From the NCBI GenBank assembly GCA_036746695.1, contig DAIODP010000001.1, positions 248,001 to 312,000 of the forward strand: a stretch of DNA of 64,000 bases, written 5' to 3'. The notes below the pieces were generated by a model. That model was not told where the DNA came from. It saw only the letters and a list, made by a program, of their open reading frames with translations, and did not search any database. Shown piece after piece: positions 41,061-49,619 of the stretch (its first letter is position 1; each line of letters begins with the position of its first letter). Source of the DNA: UBA3006 sp036746695. GTDB taxonomy: Bacteria; Actinomycetota; Acidimicrobiia; Acidimicrobiales; Ilumatobacteraceae. The position numbers and the translations under genes are program-made.

Positions 41061-41954
41061 CTATTTTGTTGGAAATGCACCAAGCATTTTGGCTGCAGAC
41101 AACGTGTTCTCTAACAAACATCCAATTGTCATTGGGCCTGTTCCGCCCGGCATTGGTGTGATTGCGCCCGCCACAGCTTGCACCTCATCAAAATCCACAT
41201 CTCCAACAATCTTGTTGTCGATGCGAGTAACACCGACGTCGATCACTGTTGCGCCAGGCTTCACAAAATCAGCCTTAATCATGCGAGCAATGCCAACGCA
41301 AGAAACAATGATGTCTGCCTCTCGGCACATTGCCTTGAGATCTTCTGCTGGAGTCATCGAGTGAGCGCAAGTTGTGGTGGCGTCGCCACCTTTGCGGATG
41401 AACAGAATCACTTGCGGCAAGCCCGTTAGAAACGAGCGTCCGATCACAACAACTTTCTTGCCCTTCGACGAGATCTCGTATCGCTCCAGCAGGCGCATTA
41501 CGCCGAGCGGAGTGCAGGGTGCGTGGCCTGGAAGGCTGCGCATCAATCGTCCCATCGAACGCTCGGTCAACCCGTCGACATCTTTCTCAGGTGGAAGCAA
41601 TGCAAGCACCGGCTCCGAGTCGAGGTGTTTTGGAAGCGGAAGCTGCACCAAGATGCCGTGCACTGAAGGGTCGGCCGCAAGTTTGCGAACCTCGGCCTCT
41701 ACCTGCTCTTGAGTTGCGTCCTCTTCGAGATGCACGCCGACCGAAACCATTCCGGCCTCTTGCGCTTTTTTGTGTTTGCTATTTACATAAATATGACTCG
41801 GGGCATCGCCTCCAACAAGCACTGTTGCAAGACAAACTTTGGGCGAACCCGCGGATTCGATTTCCTTGCGCAAGCGCGCAACCGTCTCGTCGCGTAGTCC
41901 GTTGCCGTCCATCAAAATGGCGCCGCCGGGCGTGCGTTTGAAATGGGTGCTCAT
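41061..41954 (-). CDS. folD: Bifunctional methylenetetrahydrofolate dehydrogenase/methenyltetrahydrofolate cyclohydrolase
   Basis: 297 residues, with the FolD signatures 'YVNSKHKKAQEAGM' (catalytic Lys), 'VHGILVQLPLPKHLD', and 'VVVIGRSFLTGLPQVILF' in the NAD(P)-binding half, where most relatives have GRS.IVG.P. It converts methylene-THF to formyl-THF by way of methenyl-THF. Its ATG overlaps the stop of the formate-THF ligase gene. Alongside that ligase and the corrinoid operon, it fits a C1 oxidation role; it may also serve biosynthesis if no other copy exists. Confidence 0.93.
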   Translation of the reverse strand: MSTHFKRTPGGAILMDGNGLRDETVARLRKEIESAGSPKVCLATVLVGGDAPSHIYVNSKHKKAQEAGMVSVGVHLEEDATQEQVEAEVRKLAADPSVHGILVQLPLPKHLDSEPVLALLPPEKDVDGLTERSMGRLMRSLPGHAPCTPLGVMRLLERYEISSKGKKVVVIGRSFLTGLPQVILFIRKGGDATTTCAHSMTPAEDLKAMCREADIIVSCVGIARMIKADFVKPGATVIDVGVTRIDNKIVGDVDFDEVQAVAGAITPMPGGTGPMTIGCLLENTLSAAKMLGAFPTK

Positions 41955-43648
41955 GACAATCCGACGATCTCGCCGTTCTCATCAAAATCGATGATTGCTG
42001 CAGCAGGATTTGTTCCAAGACCTGGCAGTGTGCGCATGTCGCCGCAGATTGGATAGACGAAGCCGGCACCAACCGACGCGCGAACTTCCCGAACATTGAG
42101 GGTGTGGCCTTTCGGTGCACCTTTCAACGACGCATCACCCGAGATGGACAAGTGAGTCTTGGCAATACATACAGGTAGTTTGCCGAAGCCGTTGTCTGTG
42201 TAGTTCTTCAATTGCTTGTTCGCAACAGCCGAATACGTGACGTTTGCGGCGCCATAGATGGTTTTTGCAACGGTCTCAATTTTTTCCTTCAACGATGCGT
42301 CATCGGTGTACAGCATGTGGAAGTTGTTTGGTTCGTTGCAGGCCTCTTCTACAGCCTTTGCCAAATCGACCGCGCCCGCACCGCCATCGGCGAAATGCGT
42401 GCAGACAGCAACTCGTGCGCCTGCCGACTCGGCAATCTTGCGAATGACATCGTGCTCCGACTTGTGGTCGGTTGGGAACGAGTTAATTGCAACTACTGGC
42501 ACCACGCCGTGTGCTTTCACGTTTTCAATCTGGGCGCGTAAGTTCTCGCCACCGGCTTCAACGTCGGCGGGGTTCTCGGCCAACAGCTCTGGCGGCAATG
42601 CCTTACCGGCAACAATCTTGTACTTACCAGAGTGAGCCTTGAGCGCTCGTACGGTTGTCACCATGACTGCCGCATCTGGCTTCAAGCCCGAGTAACGGCA
42701 CTTGATGTTGAAGAAGCGTTCTGCACCCATGTCAGCGCCGAAGCCTGCCTCGGTGATCAGGTAGTCGCCACCGTGAATGCCGACCATGTCACCAATAATT
42801 GAGGAGTTGCCGTGCGCAATGTTTCCGAACGGGCCGGCATGAACAATGACCGGCGTGTTCTCGAGTGTTTGCAGCAAGTTTGGCTTGATTGCGTCACGCA
42901 TAATGACCGCCATAGAACCTGCACCGCTGAGTTGTTCTGCGGTTACTGGCATGCCTTTGGAGTTATAGCCAACGACAATGCGTGCGAAACGATTGCGCAT
43001 GTCTTCAAGCGAGGTTGAAAGAGCAAGTATTGCCATTACTTCGGAAGCTGCGGTGATGTCGAAACCAGTCTGACGCGTAACGCCGTCTTCCTTGGTTCCA
43101 AGACCAACGATGATGTTGCGAAGCGAACGATCGTTAACGTCGATCACTCGGCGCCAAGTGATGTTGTCCATGTCCAGATCGAGTTCGTTGCCCTGGTGTA
43201 GGTGGTTGTCCACCATCGCCGACAACAGGTTGTGTGCAGCCGTTACTGCGTGGAAGTCTCCTGTGAGGTGTAAGTTGAGCAACTCCATTGGAATGACCTG
43301 GCTGTAACCGCCACCGGCAGCACCACCTTTGATACCAAATGTTGGACCCATGGATGGCTGACGAAGACTGATGACTGCGTTCTTGCCAATGTGCTTAAAG
43401 GCCTGACCAAGACCGACAGTTGTGGTGGTCTTTCCCTCGCCCAGCGGCGTTGGAGTGATTGCGGTGACTACTACATACTTGGCCTTCGGCCGACTCTTCA
43501 GCTCGTCGATTGCATCCAGGCTGATCTTTGCAAGGCTCTTGCCGTAAGGCTCCAACAGGTGCTCGCCAATTCCCATCATGGCGGCTATTTCGGTAAGCGG
43601 CTTCGGCACGCCTTTTCGAGCAATTTCCAGATCTGATGGGAACGACAT
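41951..43648 (-). CDS. fhs: Formate--tetrahydrofolate ligase
   Basis: 565 residues from the ATG at 43648, which has a clear AAGGAG ribosome site; the longer open frame to 43819 runs through the promoter region. Walker-like P-loop 'TPLGEGKTTTTVGLGQAFKHIGK' near residue 65 and the family hallmarks 'LHLTGDFHAV' and 'TEAGFGADMGAE'. The enzyme interconverts formyl-THF plus ADP with formate plus ATP. In this setting the direction toward formate would conserve energy from the oxidised methyl groups. Confidence 0.95.
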   Translation of the reverse strand: MSFPSDLEIARKGVPKPLTEIAAMMGIGEHLLEPYGKSLAKISLDAIDELKSRPKAKYVVVTAITPTPLGEGKTTTTVGLGQAFKHIGKNAVISLRQPSMGPTFGIKGGAAGGGYSQVIPMELLNLHLTGDFHAVTAAHNLLSAMVDNHLHQGNELDLDMDNITWRRVIDVNDRSLRNIIVGLGTKEDGVTRQTGFDITAASEVMAILALSTSLEDMRNRFARIVVGYNSKGMPVTAEQLSGAGSMAVIMRDAIKPNLLQTLENTPVIVHAGPFGNIAHGNSSIIGDMVGIHGGDYLITEAGFGADMGAERFFNIKCRYSGLKPDAAVMVTTVRALKAHSGKYKIVAGKALPPELLAENPADVEAGGENLRAQIENVKAHGVVPVVAINSFPTDHKSEHDVIRKIAESAGARVAVCTHFADGGAGAVDLAKAVEEACNEPNNFHMLYTDDASLKEKIETVAKTIYGAANVTYSAVANKQLKNYTDNGFGKLPVCIAKTHLSISGDASLKGAPKGHTLNVREVRASVGAGFVYPICGDMRTLPGLGTNPAAAIIDFDENGEIVGLS

Positions 43649-43760
43649 GATGTACTCCTTATATATGGCACGGTTACTCCGGATGAGCACCAACAGCCGA
43701 ACCACTATATAGGCAGTTACTGCGCTGATATATGACAAAACTCTGGGATACGGTTGGCTC
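43649..43760. promoter_or_regulatory. Divergent regulatory region between fhs and the 2OG oxygenase gene
   Basis: 112 bases containing ACTATATAG (43703-43711), GCGCTGATATA (43722-43732) and ATATATAAGG next to the fhs ribosome site. The 11-base GCGCTGATATA recurs exactly upstream of the dimethylglycine dehydrogenase-like gene at 49533-49543, next to a GntR regulator gene. These may be operators or extended -10 promoter elements. Confidence 0.5.
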
Positions 43761-44741
43761 GTGGTCGCATCGCTCCCGATTGTTGATATATCCGAAATTC
43801 GAACATCCGCGACTAACACGAGCGCCTATTCGCAAACAGCAAAGAATCTTCTCCATGCGTTTAGCGAAGTCGGCTTCGCCATCGTCACCGACCACGGGGT
43901 CGCAATGGAAACGATTGCCAGCATGCGTGCTGCGGTTCGTGAACTATTTGCTACCCCACGCGAAGTGCTGATAGCCGACATGGTGAAAAAAGGTAATTAC
44001 CGGGGTTTCGTACCCCTCGGGTATTTCACACCAAATTCTGGCAAAGGAACAGCAGATCAATACGAAGCATGGAAGTTGCACAACGAAACCGACCCGGATG
44101 ACCCAATCTGCTTGCAGTCGCCCTTATACGGAACCAACAAGTGGCCAGCAATTTCGTTCGACGTCAAGACACCCGTGCTGAAATATTGGAATGCGCTCGA
44201 GGGCGTAACCAACGACATCATTGTTGCCCTCTGCACGGGACTAGAGATTGACGCGAACTTTGTGATGTCGTGCATGACGCAAGGGCTCACCAACATGACG
44301 CTGCTCAACTACCCGCCCATGACCGCAACGACAGATGCTTGGGGAATTCATCCGCACAAAGATTTCAATGTGATCACTGCGCTAGCCCACGATCCCATTG
44401 GTGGCCTCGAGGTTCGTGCACGTAGTGGCGAATGGATTGATGCAGTATGCCCCGAAAACGCTTTTGTGCTGAACGTTGGAGACATGATGGAACTATGGAG
44501 CGGTGGTCGTTTGATTTCAACACCGCACAGAGTGATCAATAGGACGGGCGAGGCTCGACAGTCGTTCCCCTTTTTCTCCAAGCCTCGTCACGATGTGATT
44601 ATTGAACCACTCATTGCACCTATTGATGGCTTCGATCGCTTGCCGCTGCACGTTGGTACTTCGGCTGCGGATATTTGGTATTCCAATTGGCCGGACGCCG
44701 CATCTACCGACCCAGCACAGGAGCTTGGCTCGTATCAGTAG
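43761..44741 (+). CDS. 2-oxoglutarate/Fe(II)-dependent oxygenase, isopenicillin-N-synthase-like fold
   Basis: 326 residues from a GTG start. The N-terminal 'LPIVDISEIR' and 'GFAIVTDHGV' are typical of the DIOX_N/IPNS superfamily. The iron triad is His199-x-Asp201 ('HPHKDFNVI') and His256 ('TPHRVIN'), with Arg266 and Ser268 ('RQSF') positioned to bind 2-oxoglutarate. It hydroxylates or oxidatively demethylates an unknown substrate. It is not close to gamma-butyrobetaine hydroxylase, which has a different subfamily layout. Divergent from fhs and followed 42 bases later by the sulfatase-like pair. Confidence 0.85.
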   Translation: MVASLPIVDISEIRTSATNTSAYSQTAKNLLHAFSEVGFAIVTDHGVAMETIASMRAAVRELFATPREVLIADMVKKGNYRGFVPLGYFTPNSGKGTADQYEAWKLHNETDPDDPICLQSPLYGTNKWPAISFDVKTPVLKYWNALEGVTNDIIVALCTGLEIDANFVMSCMTQGLTNMTLLNYPPMTATTDAWGIHPHKDFNVITALAHDPIGGLEVRARSGEWIDAVCPENAFVLNVGDMMELWSGGRLISTPHRVINRTGEARQSFPFFSKPRHDVIIEPLIAPIDGFDRLPLHVGTSAADIWYSNWPDAASTDPAQELGSYQ

Positions 44742-44783
44742 TTCGCGTCTTTGACGGCCACGTGATTCGCCTACGGTATACGC

Positions 44784-46499
44784 ATGTCCGAAAAGATTCG
44801 ACGAAGTAAAAGTTTTGAGCCCAACGCACAATTGACCGAGACGCTTCCCAATGGCCAGGTTGCACACCGCGACCACATCGCGCATTCGAAAGTTCTTGCA
44901 AAAAGCTTCTACCAAGTGGCGCCCGGCGTGTGGACTTTCGTGGGCAATGGTCTCTCGAACCAAACGTTTATCGACGCACCAGACGGAATCATTGCCATTG
45001 ATACTGGTGAGTCTGTTGAGGAAATGCGCAACGCGCTTACCGAACTTGAGAAGTACACGTCTCGCCCGGTTGTTGCCGTGTTGTACACACACTTTCATTA
45101 TGTAGGCGGCACGCAAGCAGTGCTCGACAGATATGGCGACGTACCAATTTGGGGGCACGCAGATATCTCGTTCAATAGAGAACGAACCGCTTCCGAAATC
45201 GCAACCACCTACAGCCGCGGGTTGGTCGAACAGTTCGCCGTCACGTTAAGCGACTCCGGCGAAGACGGCCTCGTCAACGTAGGTTTGGGAAATTTCTATC
45301 GAGACCCGGCACACGCGCCGCACACCGTCAGTTTCATTGCACCGACCAATACTTTTGCGGAACCATGCACCATCGACGTTGCCGGGCTGTCAATCGAGGT
45401 AACACCCGCCCCGTCCGACGCCGAGGATTCGGTGACGTACTGGTTCCCATCACTACGAACTGCAGTGAACAACCTTGTTTGGCCAGTGTTATTTAATGTT
45501 TTTGCCATTCGCGGCGAAGAATATCGCGACCCACAAGTGATGCTTCGAGGGCTCGACCATCTGTTGTCACTTCAGTCGGAACATCTCGTTGGTGTTCACG
45601 GCCCACCGATTTCAGGCCAGGGTGAAATTGTTCGACGGGTGACCCGGTACCGCGATTCCATCCAGTTCTTGTGGGATCAAACCGTGCGGCACACCAACCG
45701 CGGCGCTTCGTCCCGAGATCTTGCACACCTCATCCAACTTCCCTCTTACTACGACGAGGACTACCTCACCTCCGAACAGTACGGAGTCGCCGAACATCAT
45801 GTTCGCCAAATTCGAAGTGGTCTGTTTGGTTTCTTCGATGGCGAAGAATCCAACTTGTTTCCGCTTCCTACTAAGGAACGTGCCGATCGTTTGATTGCAG
45901 GTTTTGGCGGTGTTGAAATAGTGCGCAACACGGTGGCAACCGCCCTGCGCGAAGACGACGTTAGATGGGCACTCGAGTGCGGCTCGTGGCTCATTCATCA
46001 CTCAGGTTCCACCGATGACGACAAACGACTGTACGCCTCGGTGCTTCGCACAGTTGCACAACGCACTCCCTCTGCAAACATTCGCAACTGGTGTCTTGCC
46101 CGAGCACGACATCTGGACGGCACGTTCGATCTTTCACGCTTTTCAACCCATCGTCTCTCTAAACGACAAATCCTCTCTTCACCCGCAGAGACAACCATTC
46201 GACTCATGCGCGTGCTGCTCGTGCCCGAGCGCGCCCAGAATCTAGACACGCTCATTCGTTGGCAGTTTCAAGATGGACAAACCGCCTCGCTGCACATTCG
46301 AAATGCGGTTGCGGTGCCGGTGAACAACACAACATCCCCAAACATTGTGAAGTGCTCGCTTGACACTTGGGCAAATGTCGTCGGTGGATCGCTCGCCCTA
46401 AGCGCCAGCATTTCACAAGGAGACCTTGCAATTGAAGGTGACGCGCAATCGGTTGTTGATGCCTTGAAGGCTTTTGATATTGCGGGGCTGTGCGCGTGA
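44784..46499 (+). CDS. Alkylsulfatase-family protein (MBL fold, dimerisation and SCP2-like domains) with an altered metal motif
   Basis: 571 residues with the three-part layout of SdsA1/BDS1-type alkylsulfatases: MBL domain (about 45-290), helical dimerisation domain (about 300-430), SCP2-like C-terminus (about 440-571). The usual HxHxDH zinc motif is replaced by 'YTHFHYVGGTQ', which keeps the two His but lacks the Asp-His pair and is two residues shorter. Later metal residues also look diverged. It may have another activity, bind metal differently, or be non-hydrolytic. Its stop overlaps the arylsulfatase start (GTGA), so the two proteins are coproduced. Confidence 0.72.
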   Translation: MSEKIRRSKSFEPNAQLTETLPNGQVAHRDHIAHSKVLAKSFYQVAPGVWTFVGNGLSNQTFIDAPDGIIAIDTGESVEEMRNALTELEKYTSRPVVAVLYTHFHYVGGTQAVLDRYGDVPIWGHADISFNRERTASEIATTYSRGLVEQFAVTLSDSGEDGLVNVGLGNFYRDPAHAPHTVSFIAPTNTFAEPCTIDVAGLSIEVTPAPSDAEDSVTYWFPSLRTAVNNLVWPVLFNVFAIRGEEYRDPQVMLRGLDHLLSLQSEHLVGVHGPPISGQGEIVRRVTRYRDSIQFLWDQTVRHTNRGASSRDLAHLIQLPSYYDEDYLTSEQYGVAEHHVRQIRSGLFGFFDGEESNLFPLPTKERADRLIAGFGGVEIVRNTVATALREDDVRWALECGSWLIHHSGSTDDDKRLYASVLRTVAQRTPSANIRNWCLARARHLDGTFDLSRFSTHRLSKRQILSSPAETTIRLMRVLLVPERAQNLDTLIRWQFQDGQTASLHIRNAVAVPVNNTTSPNIVKCSLDTWANVVGGSLALSASISQGDLAIEGDAQSVVDALKAFDIAGLCA

Positions 46500-48832
46500 C
46501 GGCTGGAAATATTCCGCTGCCCACTCCGCCCTTTGAGGGTGATATTGCCCGAATCATCACCGACTCGAAACCTCGCAAGTTACAACAACAAACCGCACCC
46601 GATGGTGCGCCGAACATCGTGATGATCATGCTTGATGATGTTGGCTTCGGTTCGTTTGCAACATTCGGCGGGCCTGTGAACACGCCGGGCCTCGACCGCG
46701 TTGCAAAAAACGGGCTTCGCTACAACCAATTTCATACAACGGCATTGTGTTCGCCAACGCGTGCGGCGTTGCTCACTGGTCGCAACCATCATTCGGTGCA
46801 CATGGGCGGCATTACAGAAATTGCCAACTCATTTCCTGGCTACGACAGCGCGATACCGCCCGAGTCGGCGACTACTGCTCAAGTACTAAAAATGAACGGA
46901 TACAGCACCGCGTGCTTTGGCAAGTGGCACCTCGCACCATCTTGGGAGCAAAGCCCTTCCGGGCCATTCGATCGGTGGCCGACCGGGCTTGGCTTCGATC
47001 GCTTCTACGGAATCATGGGCGCCGAATCATCGCAGTGGGAACCACCCGTGTACGACCAGACAACACCAATTGCCCCGCATGTTGGCCGCGATGACTATCA
47101 CCTCACCGAAGATCTTGCGGATCAGGCAATCACTTGGATGCAGCGGCAACACGCAAGCACACCGAACAGACCATTCTTTATGTACTTCTCCACGCCTGCG
47201 GTACACGCGCCACACCATGTGCCTCGACAATGGATTGAAAAATATAAGGGCGCGTTTGACAACGGATGGGACTCACTGCGAGAACAGATCTATCAACGCC
47301 AATTACAACTTGGTGTGATCCCACCCGACACCGCTTTAACTGGACGCCCCGAACAGGTTCCATCGTGGGACGAATACCCCGAGCGCTACCGCCCTGTCGC
47401 AAGCCGACTGATGGAAACCTTTGCCGGGTTCCTGGAGCACACCGACGCACAAATTGCGAGAGTCGTCGATCAACTCGAAACCTTAGGAATTGCCGAGAAC
47501 ACCCTGGTCATTTACATCACCGGCGACAACGGGGCCTCGGCCGAGGGGACCGTTCACGGCGCATGGAGCGCACCGTCGTTCCAAAATGGTGTGCCCGAAG
47601 ACCCAGAGTGGCTCCTTGAACACATAGACGATTTCGGCACGGCAAAATGTGAAAACCATTTCAATGTTGGGTGGGCATGGGCGCTCGACTCCCCTTTTCA
47701 GTGGATGAAACAGGTTGCATCGCACTTTGGTGGCACTCGCAACGCGATGGCCATTTCATGGCCGAAAAAGATTTCCGAAAGCGGCGGACTCCGCACCCAG
47801 TTCCACCATGTCACCGACATTGCGCCGACAATTTACGAGGCTGCAGGAATTGTGCCGCCGCTCAGCGTCAACGGCATCAAACAGATGCCAATTCATGGAA
47901 CCTCAATGCTGTATTCGCTCAACGACAAAAATGCAGCAAGCACACACACCGAGCAATACTTCGAGATTCTTGGCAACAGGGCCATGTATAGCGAGGGCTG
48001 GATTGCATCATGTTTCCATGGCCGCTTGCCCTGGATCAGGTTGCAGGGTCTTGAGTTTGACGGGCCACAAGAAAAGTGGGAGTTGTACAACATAGAAAAA
48101 GATTTCTCACAGGCAGTGGACTTAGCTCTGACCCACCCCGACAAACTTGCCGAATTGCAACAGCTCTTCCACCAACATGCAACCGACTACGGGGTGTACC
48201 CGTTGCGCGACCCAGGCTCACCACGCAACGGTGAGTTTGCCGTACCCCATTCGCTCGATGGCTTTTCGTCGATGACATACACCACTGCTCACGTGCGCAT
48301 GCCAGAAAGCTCTGTCATCAATCTAAAAAACTGCTCGTACCAAATCACCGCGTCGATCGTTGTGCAGACTTCGACTCCGCAAGGCGTCATTGCTTGCCAG
48401 GGCGGAAACATGGCTGGCTGGTCGCTGTACATCGACAAACAGTCTCGACCGACTTTTCATTACAACTGGTTTGGCCATGAACACAGCGCAGTGCAATACC
48501 CGACACCAGTGTCGGTGGGGCCACACGAGATTCTCCTCACATTCATTTATGACGGCGGCTTCGGTGCGGGTGGTACAGCCGTGCTCACCGTTGATAACGG
48601 TGATGGCCATTCAGTACGAATTGATCGCACAGTGCCTCTAGTTTTTTCGATGAGCGGCGAAACTTTTGACGTGGGGATGGATACCGGCTCCCCGGTCGGC
48701 CCATACCCTCATCAATTTCCGTGCACCGAAGAAATTGTGGGGGTTACTTTGCAACGTTTGAATGAACCACCCAAAGAGGTTCTGGAAAAAATGCGCGAAG
48801 GTGAATTTAGAGCGAGCATCAGCACGCAGTAA
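46496..48832 (+). CDS. Type I arylsulfatase (formylglycine-dependent), large actinobacterial type
   Basis: 778 residues from the GTG at 46496. The sulfatase signature C-S-P-T-R is at Cys85 ('LCSPTRAALLTGRN'), so Cys85 should become formylglycine. Metal ligands fit 'MLDDVGFGSF' and 'ITGDNGASAEG'. The ~780-residue length with a C-terminal beta-rich domain matches mycobacterial AtsA-type sulfatases more than the ~500-residue choline sulfatase BetC. No signal peptide is evident, so the enzyme is probably cytoplasmic. A sulfate ester is the expected substrate; choline-O-sulfate would fit the island but this is speculation. Confidence 0.9.
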   Translation: MTAGNIPLPTPPFEGDIARIITDSKPRKLQQQTAPDGAPNIVMIMLDDVGFGSFATFGGPVNTPGLDRVAKNGLRYNQFHTTALCSPTRAALLTGRNHHSVHMGGITEIANSFPGYDSAIPPESATTAQVLKMNGYSTACFGKWHLAPSWEQSPSGPFDRWPTGLGFDRFYGIMGAESSQWEPPVYDQTTPIAPHVGRDDYHLTEDLADQAITWMQRQHASTPNRPFFMYFSTPAVHAPHHVPRQWIEKYKGAFDNGWDSLREQIYQRQLQLGVIPPDTALTGRPEQVPSWDEYPERYRPVASRLMETFAGFLEHTDAQIARVVDQLETLGIAENTLVIYITGDNGASAEGTVHGAWSAPSFQNGVPEDPEWLLEHIDDFGTAKCENHFNVGWAWALDSPFQWMKQVASHFGGTRNAMAISWPKKISESGGLRTQFHHVTDIAPTIYEAAGIVPPLSVNGIKQMPIHGTSMLYSLNDKNAASTHTEQYFEILGNRAMYSEGWIASCFHGRLPWIRLQGLEFDGPQEKWELYNIEKDFSQAVDLALTHPDKLAELQQLFHQHATDYGVYPLRDPGSPRNGEFAVPHSLDGFSSMTYTTAHVRMPESSVINLKNCSYQITASIVVQTSTPQGVIACQGGNMAGWSLYIDKQSRPTFHYNWFGHEHSAVQYPTPVSVGPHEILLTFIYDGGFGAGGTAVLTVDNGDGHSVRIDRTVPLVFSMSGETFDVGMDTGSPVGPYPHQFPCTEEIVGVTLQRLNEPPKEVLEKMREGEFRASISTQ

Positions 48833-48841
48833 GCGTGATAG

Positions 48842-49507
48842 CTAAACGAGCGGCGAGGCCAAATTCTTTCGCACGGCCATATTCATTTCTTCATCAAACG
48901 CGCGCACGTGTGCTTCGGCTAGCGCAGCGGCTTTGTCACCGTTTCCTGCAGCAAGTGCCTGATACATTTCGGTGTGCTCCTCCACCGCATGGTGCATGTC
49001 GGCGACATCGGCGATATACAAATGCCACAACCTGTCACTTTGCGCGTACATCATGTCGAGTGTGTCGGTGAGAAAACGGTTGCCAGCGGCGTCCCACACA
49101 ATTTCGTGGCATTTACGGTCGATGCTCATGAGTTCGTCGTTGGTCACGCCTGGCCGACGAGCATTCTGCAAGTTGGCAGCCATTGCATCCCAATGCTCTT
49201 GTTTGCCACGTGCGGCAGCAAGTCGCATAGCGTATGGCTCTAAAATCGCTCTTGTCTCGTACAGCATGGAAAGTTCCATCACGTCGATTCCGGAAACCAA
49301 CATGCCGCGTCGCGGGATGACAGTGACGAATTGGTCGCGTGCCAGACGTTGCAGCGCCTCTCGGATTGGTGTTCGGCCAATGCCTAATTCGGCCTGAAGC
49401 ACGTCTTCGCGGATGACGTCGCCCGGCGCCATTTCAAGGCGCACAATTTTGTCGCGGATCTTGAGATAGGCCTGTTCGCTAAGCGAAATACTCACGCGGG
49501 ACATCAT
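48842..49507 (-). CDS. GntR family transcriptional regulator (FCD/FadR subfamily)
   Basis: 221 residues. An N-terminal winged helix-turn-helix (about residues 8-72; 'IREDVLQAELGIGRTPIREALQRLARDQFV') is followed by an all-helical FCD effector domain (about 80-205) with metal-binding His residues ('DRKCHEIVWDAAGN', 'EEHTEMYQAL'). FCD regulators sense small organic acids or amines. It is divergent from the dimethylglycine-dehydrogenase operon across a 112-base spacer containing repeated CTGATATA, so it probably controls that operon and perhaps others in the island. It ends 9 bases from the convergent arylsulfatase stop. Confidence 0.9.
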   Translation of the reverse strand: MMSRVSISLSEQAYLKIRDKIVRLEMAPGDVIREDVLQAELGIGRTPIREALQRLARDQFVTVIPRRGMLVSGIDVMELSMLYETRAILEPYAMRLAAARGKQEHWDAMAANLQNARRPGVTNDELMSIDRKCHEIVWDAAGNRFLTDTLDMMYAQSDRLWHLYIADVADMHHAVEEHTEMYQALAAGNGDKAAALAEAHVRAFDEEMNMAVRKNLASPLV

Positions 49508-49524
49508 ATCCTCAATTTTTCCAC

Positions 49525-49543
49525 CTGATATAGCGCTGATATA
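49525..49543. promoter_or_regulatory. Tandem CTGATATA repeat in the GntR/DMGDH-like spacer
   Basis: CTGATATA occurs at 49525-49532 and again at 49536-49543, an 11-base offset that is one helical turn. The second copy is inside GCGCTGATATA, which is repeated exactly upstream of fhs. It is either the operator of the divergent GntR protein or a promoter -10 region (TATACT follows). Confidence 0.5.
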
Positions 49544-49619
49544 CTACCGAATTAGCAAGTTCCATTTTCAATATCGCTCCGACGCAGGTGCATCGGGGCT
49601 CTCGTTTCGGGGGTAACTC

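Noticed and set aside
43649..43819. Longer N-terminus of formate-THF ligase
   Set aside because: It would run through the divergent promoter region and into the oppositely oriented oxygenase gene; the ATG at 43648 has a consensus ribosome site.
43761..44741. Gamma-butyrobetaine hydroxylase
   Set aside because: That enzyme belongs to the TauD/BBOX group; this protein has the DIOX_N/IPNS layout with HxD and a distal H-x10-R-x-S arrangement.
44751..44782. Promoter for the alkylsulfatase-like gene (TTGACG and TATACG)
   Set aside because: The spacing is 20 bases and the -10-like box is only 1 base before the ATG, so transcription would start inside the gene.
46496..48832. Choline sulfatase BetC
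   Set aside because: It would fit the pathway, but the protein is about 780 residues, with the layout of large actinobacterial arylsulfatases rather than ~500-residue BetC.
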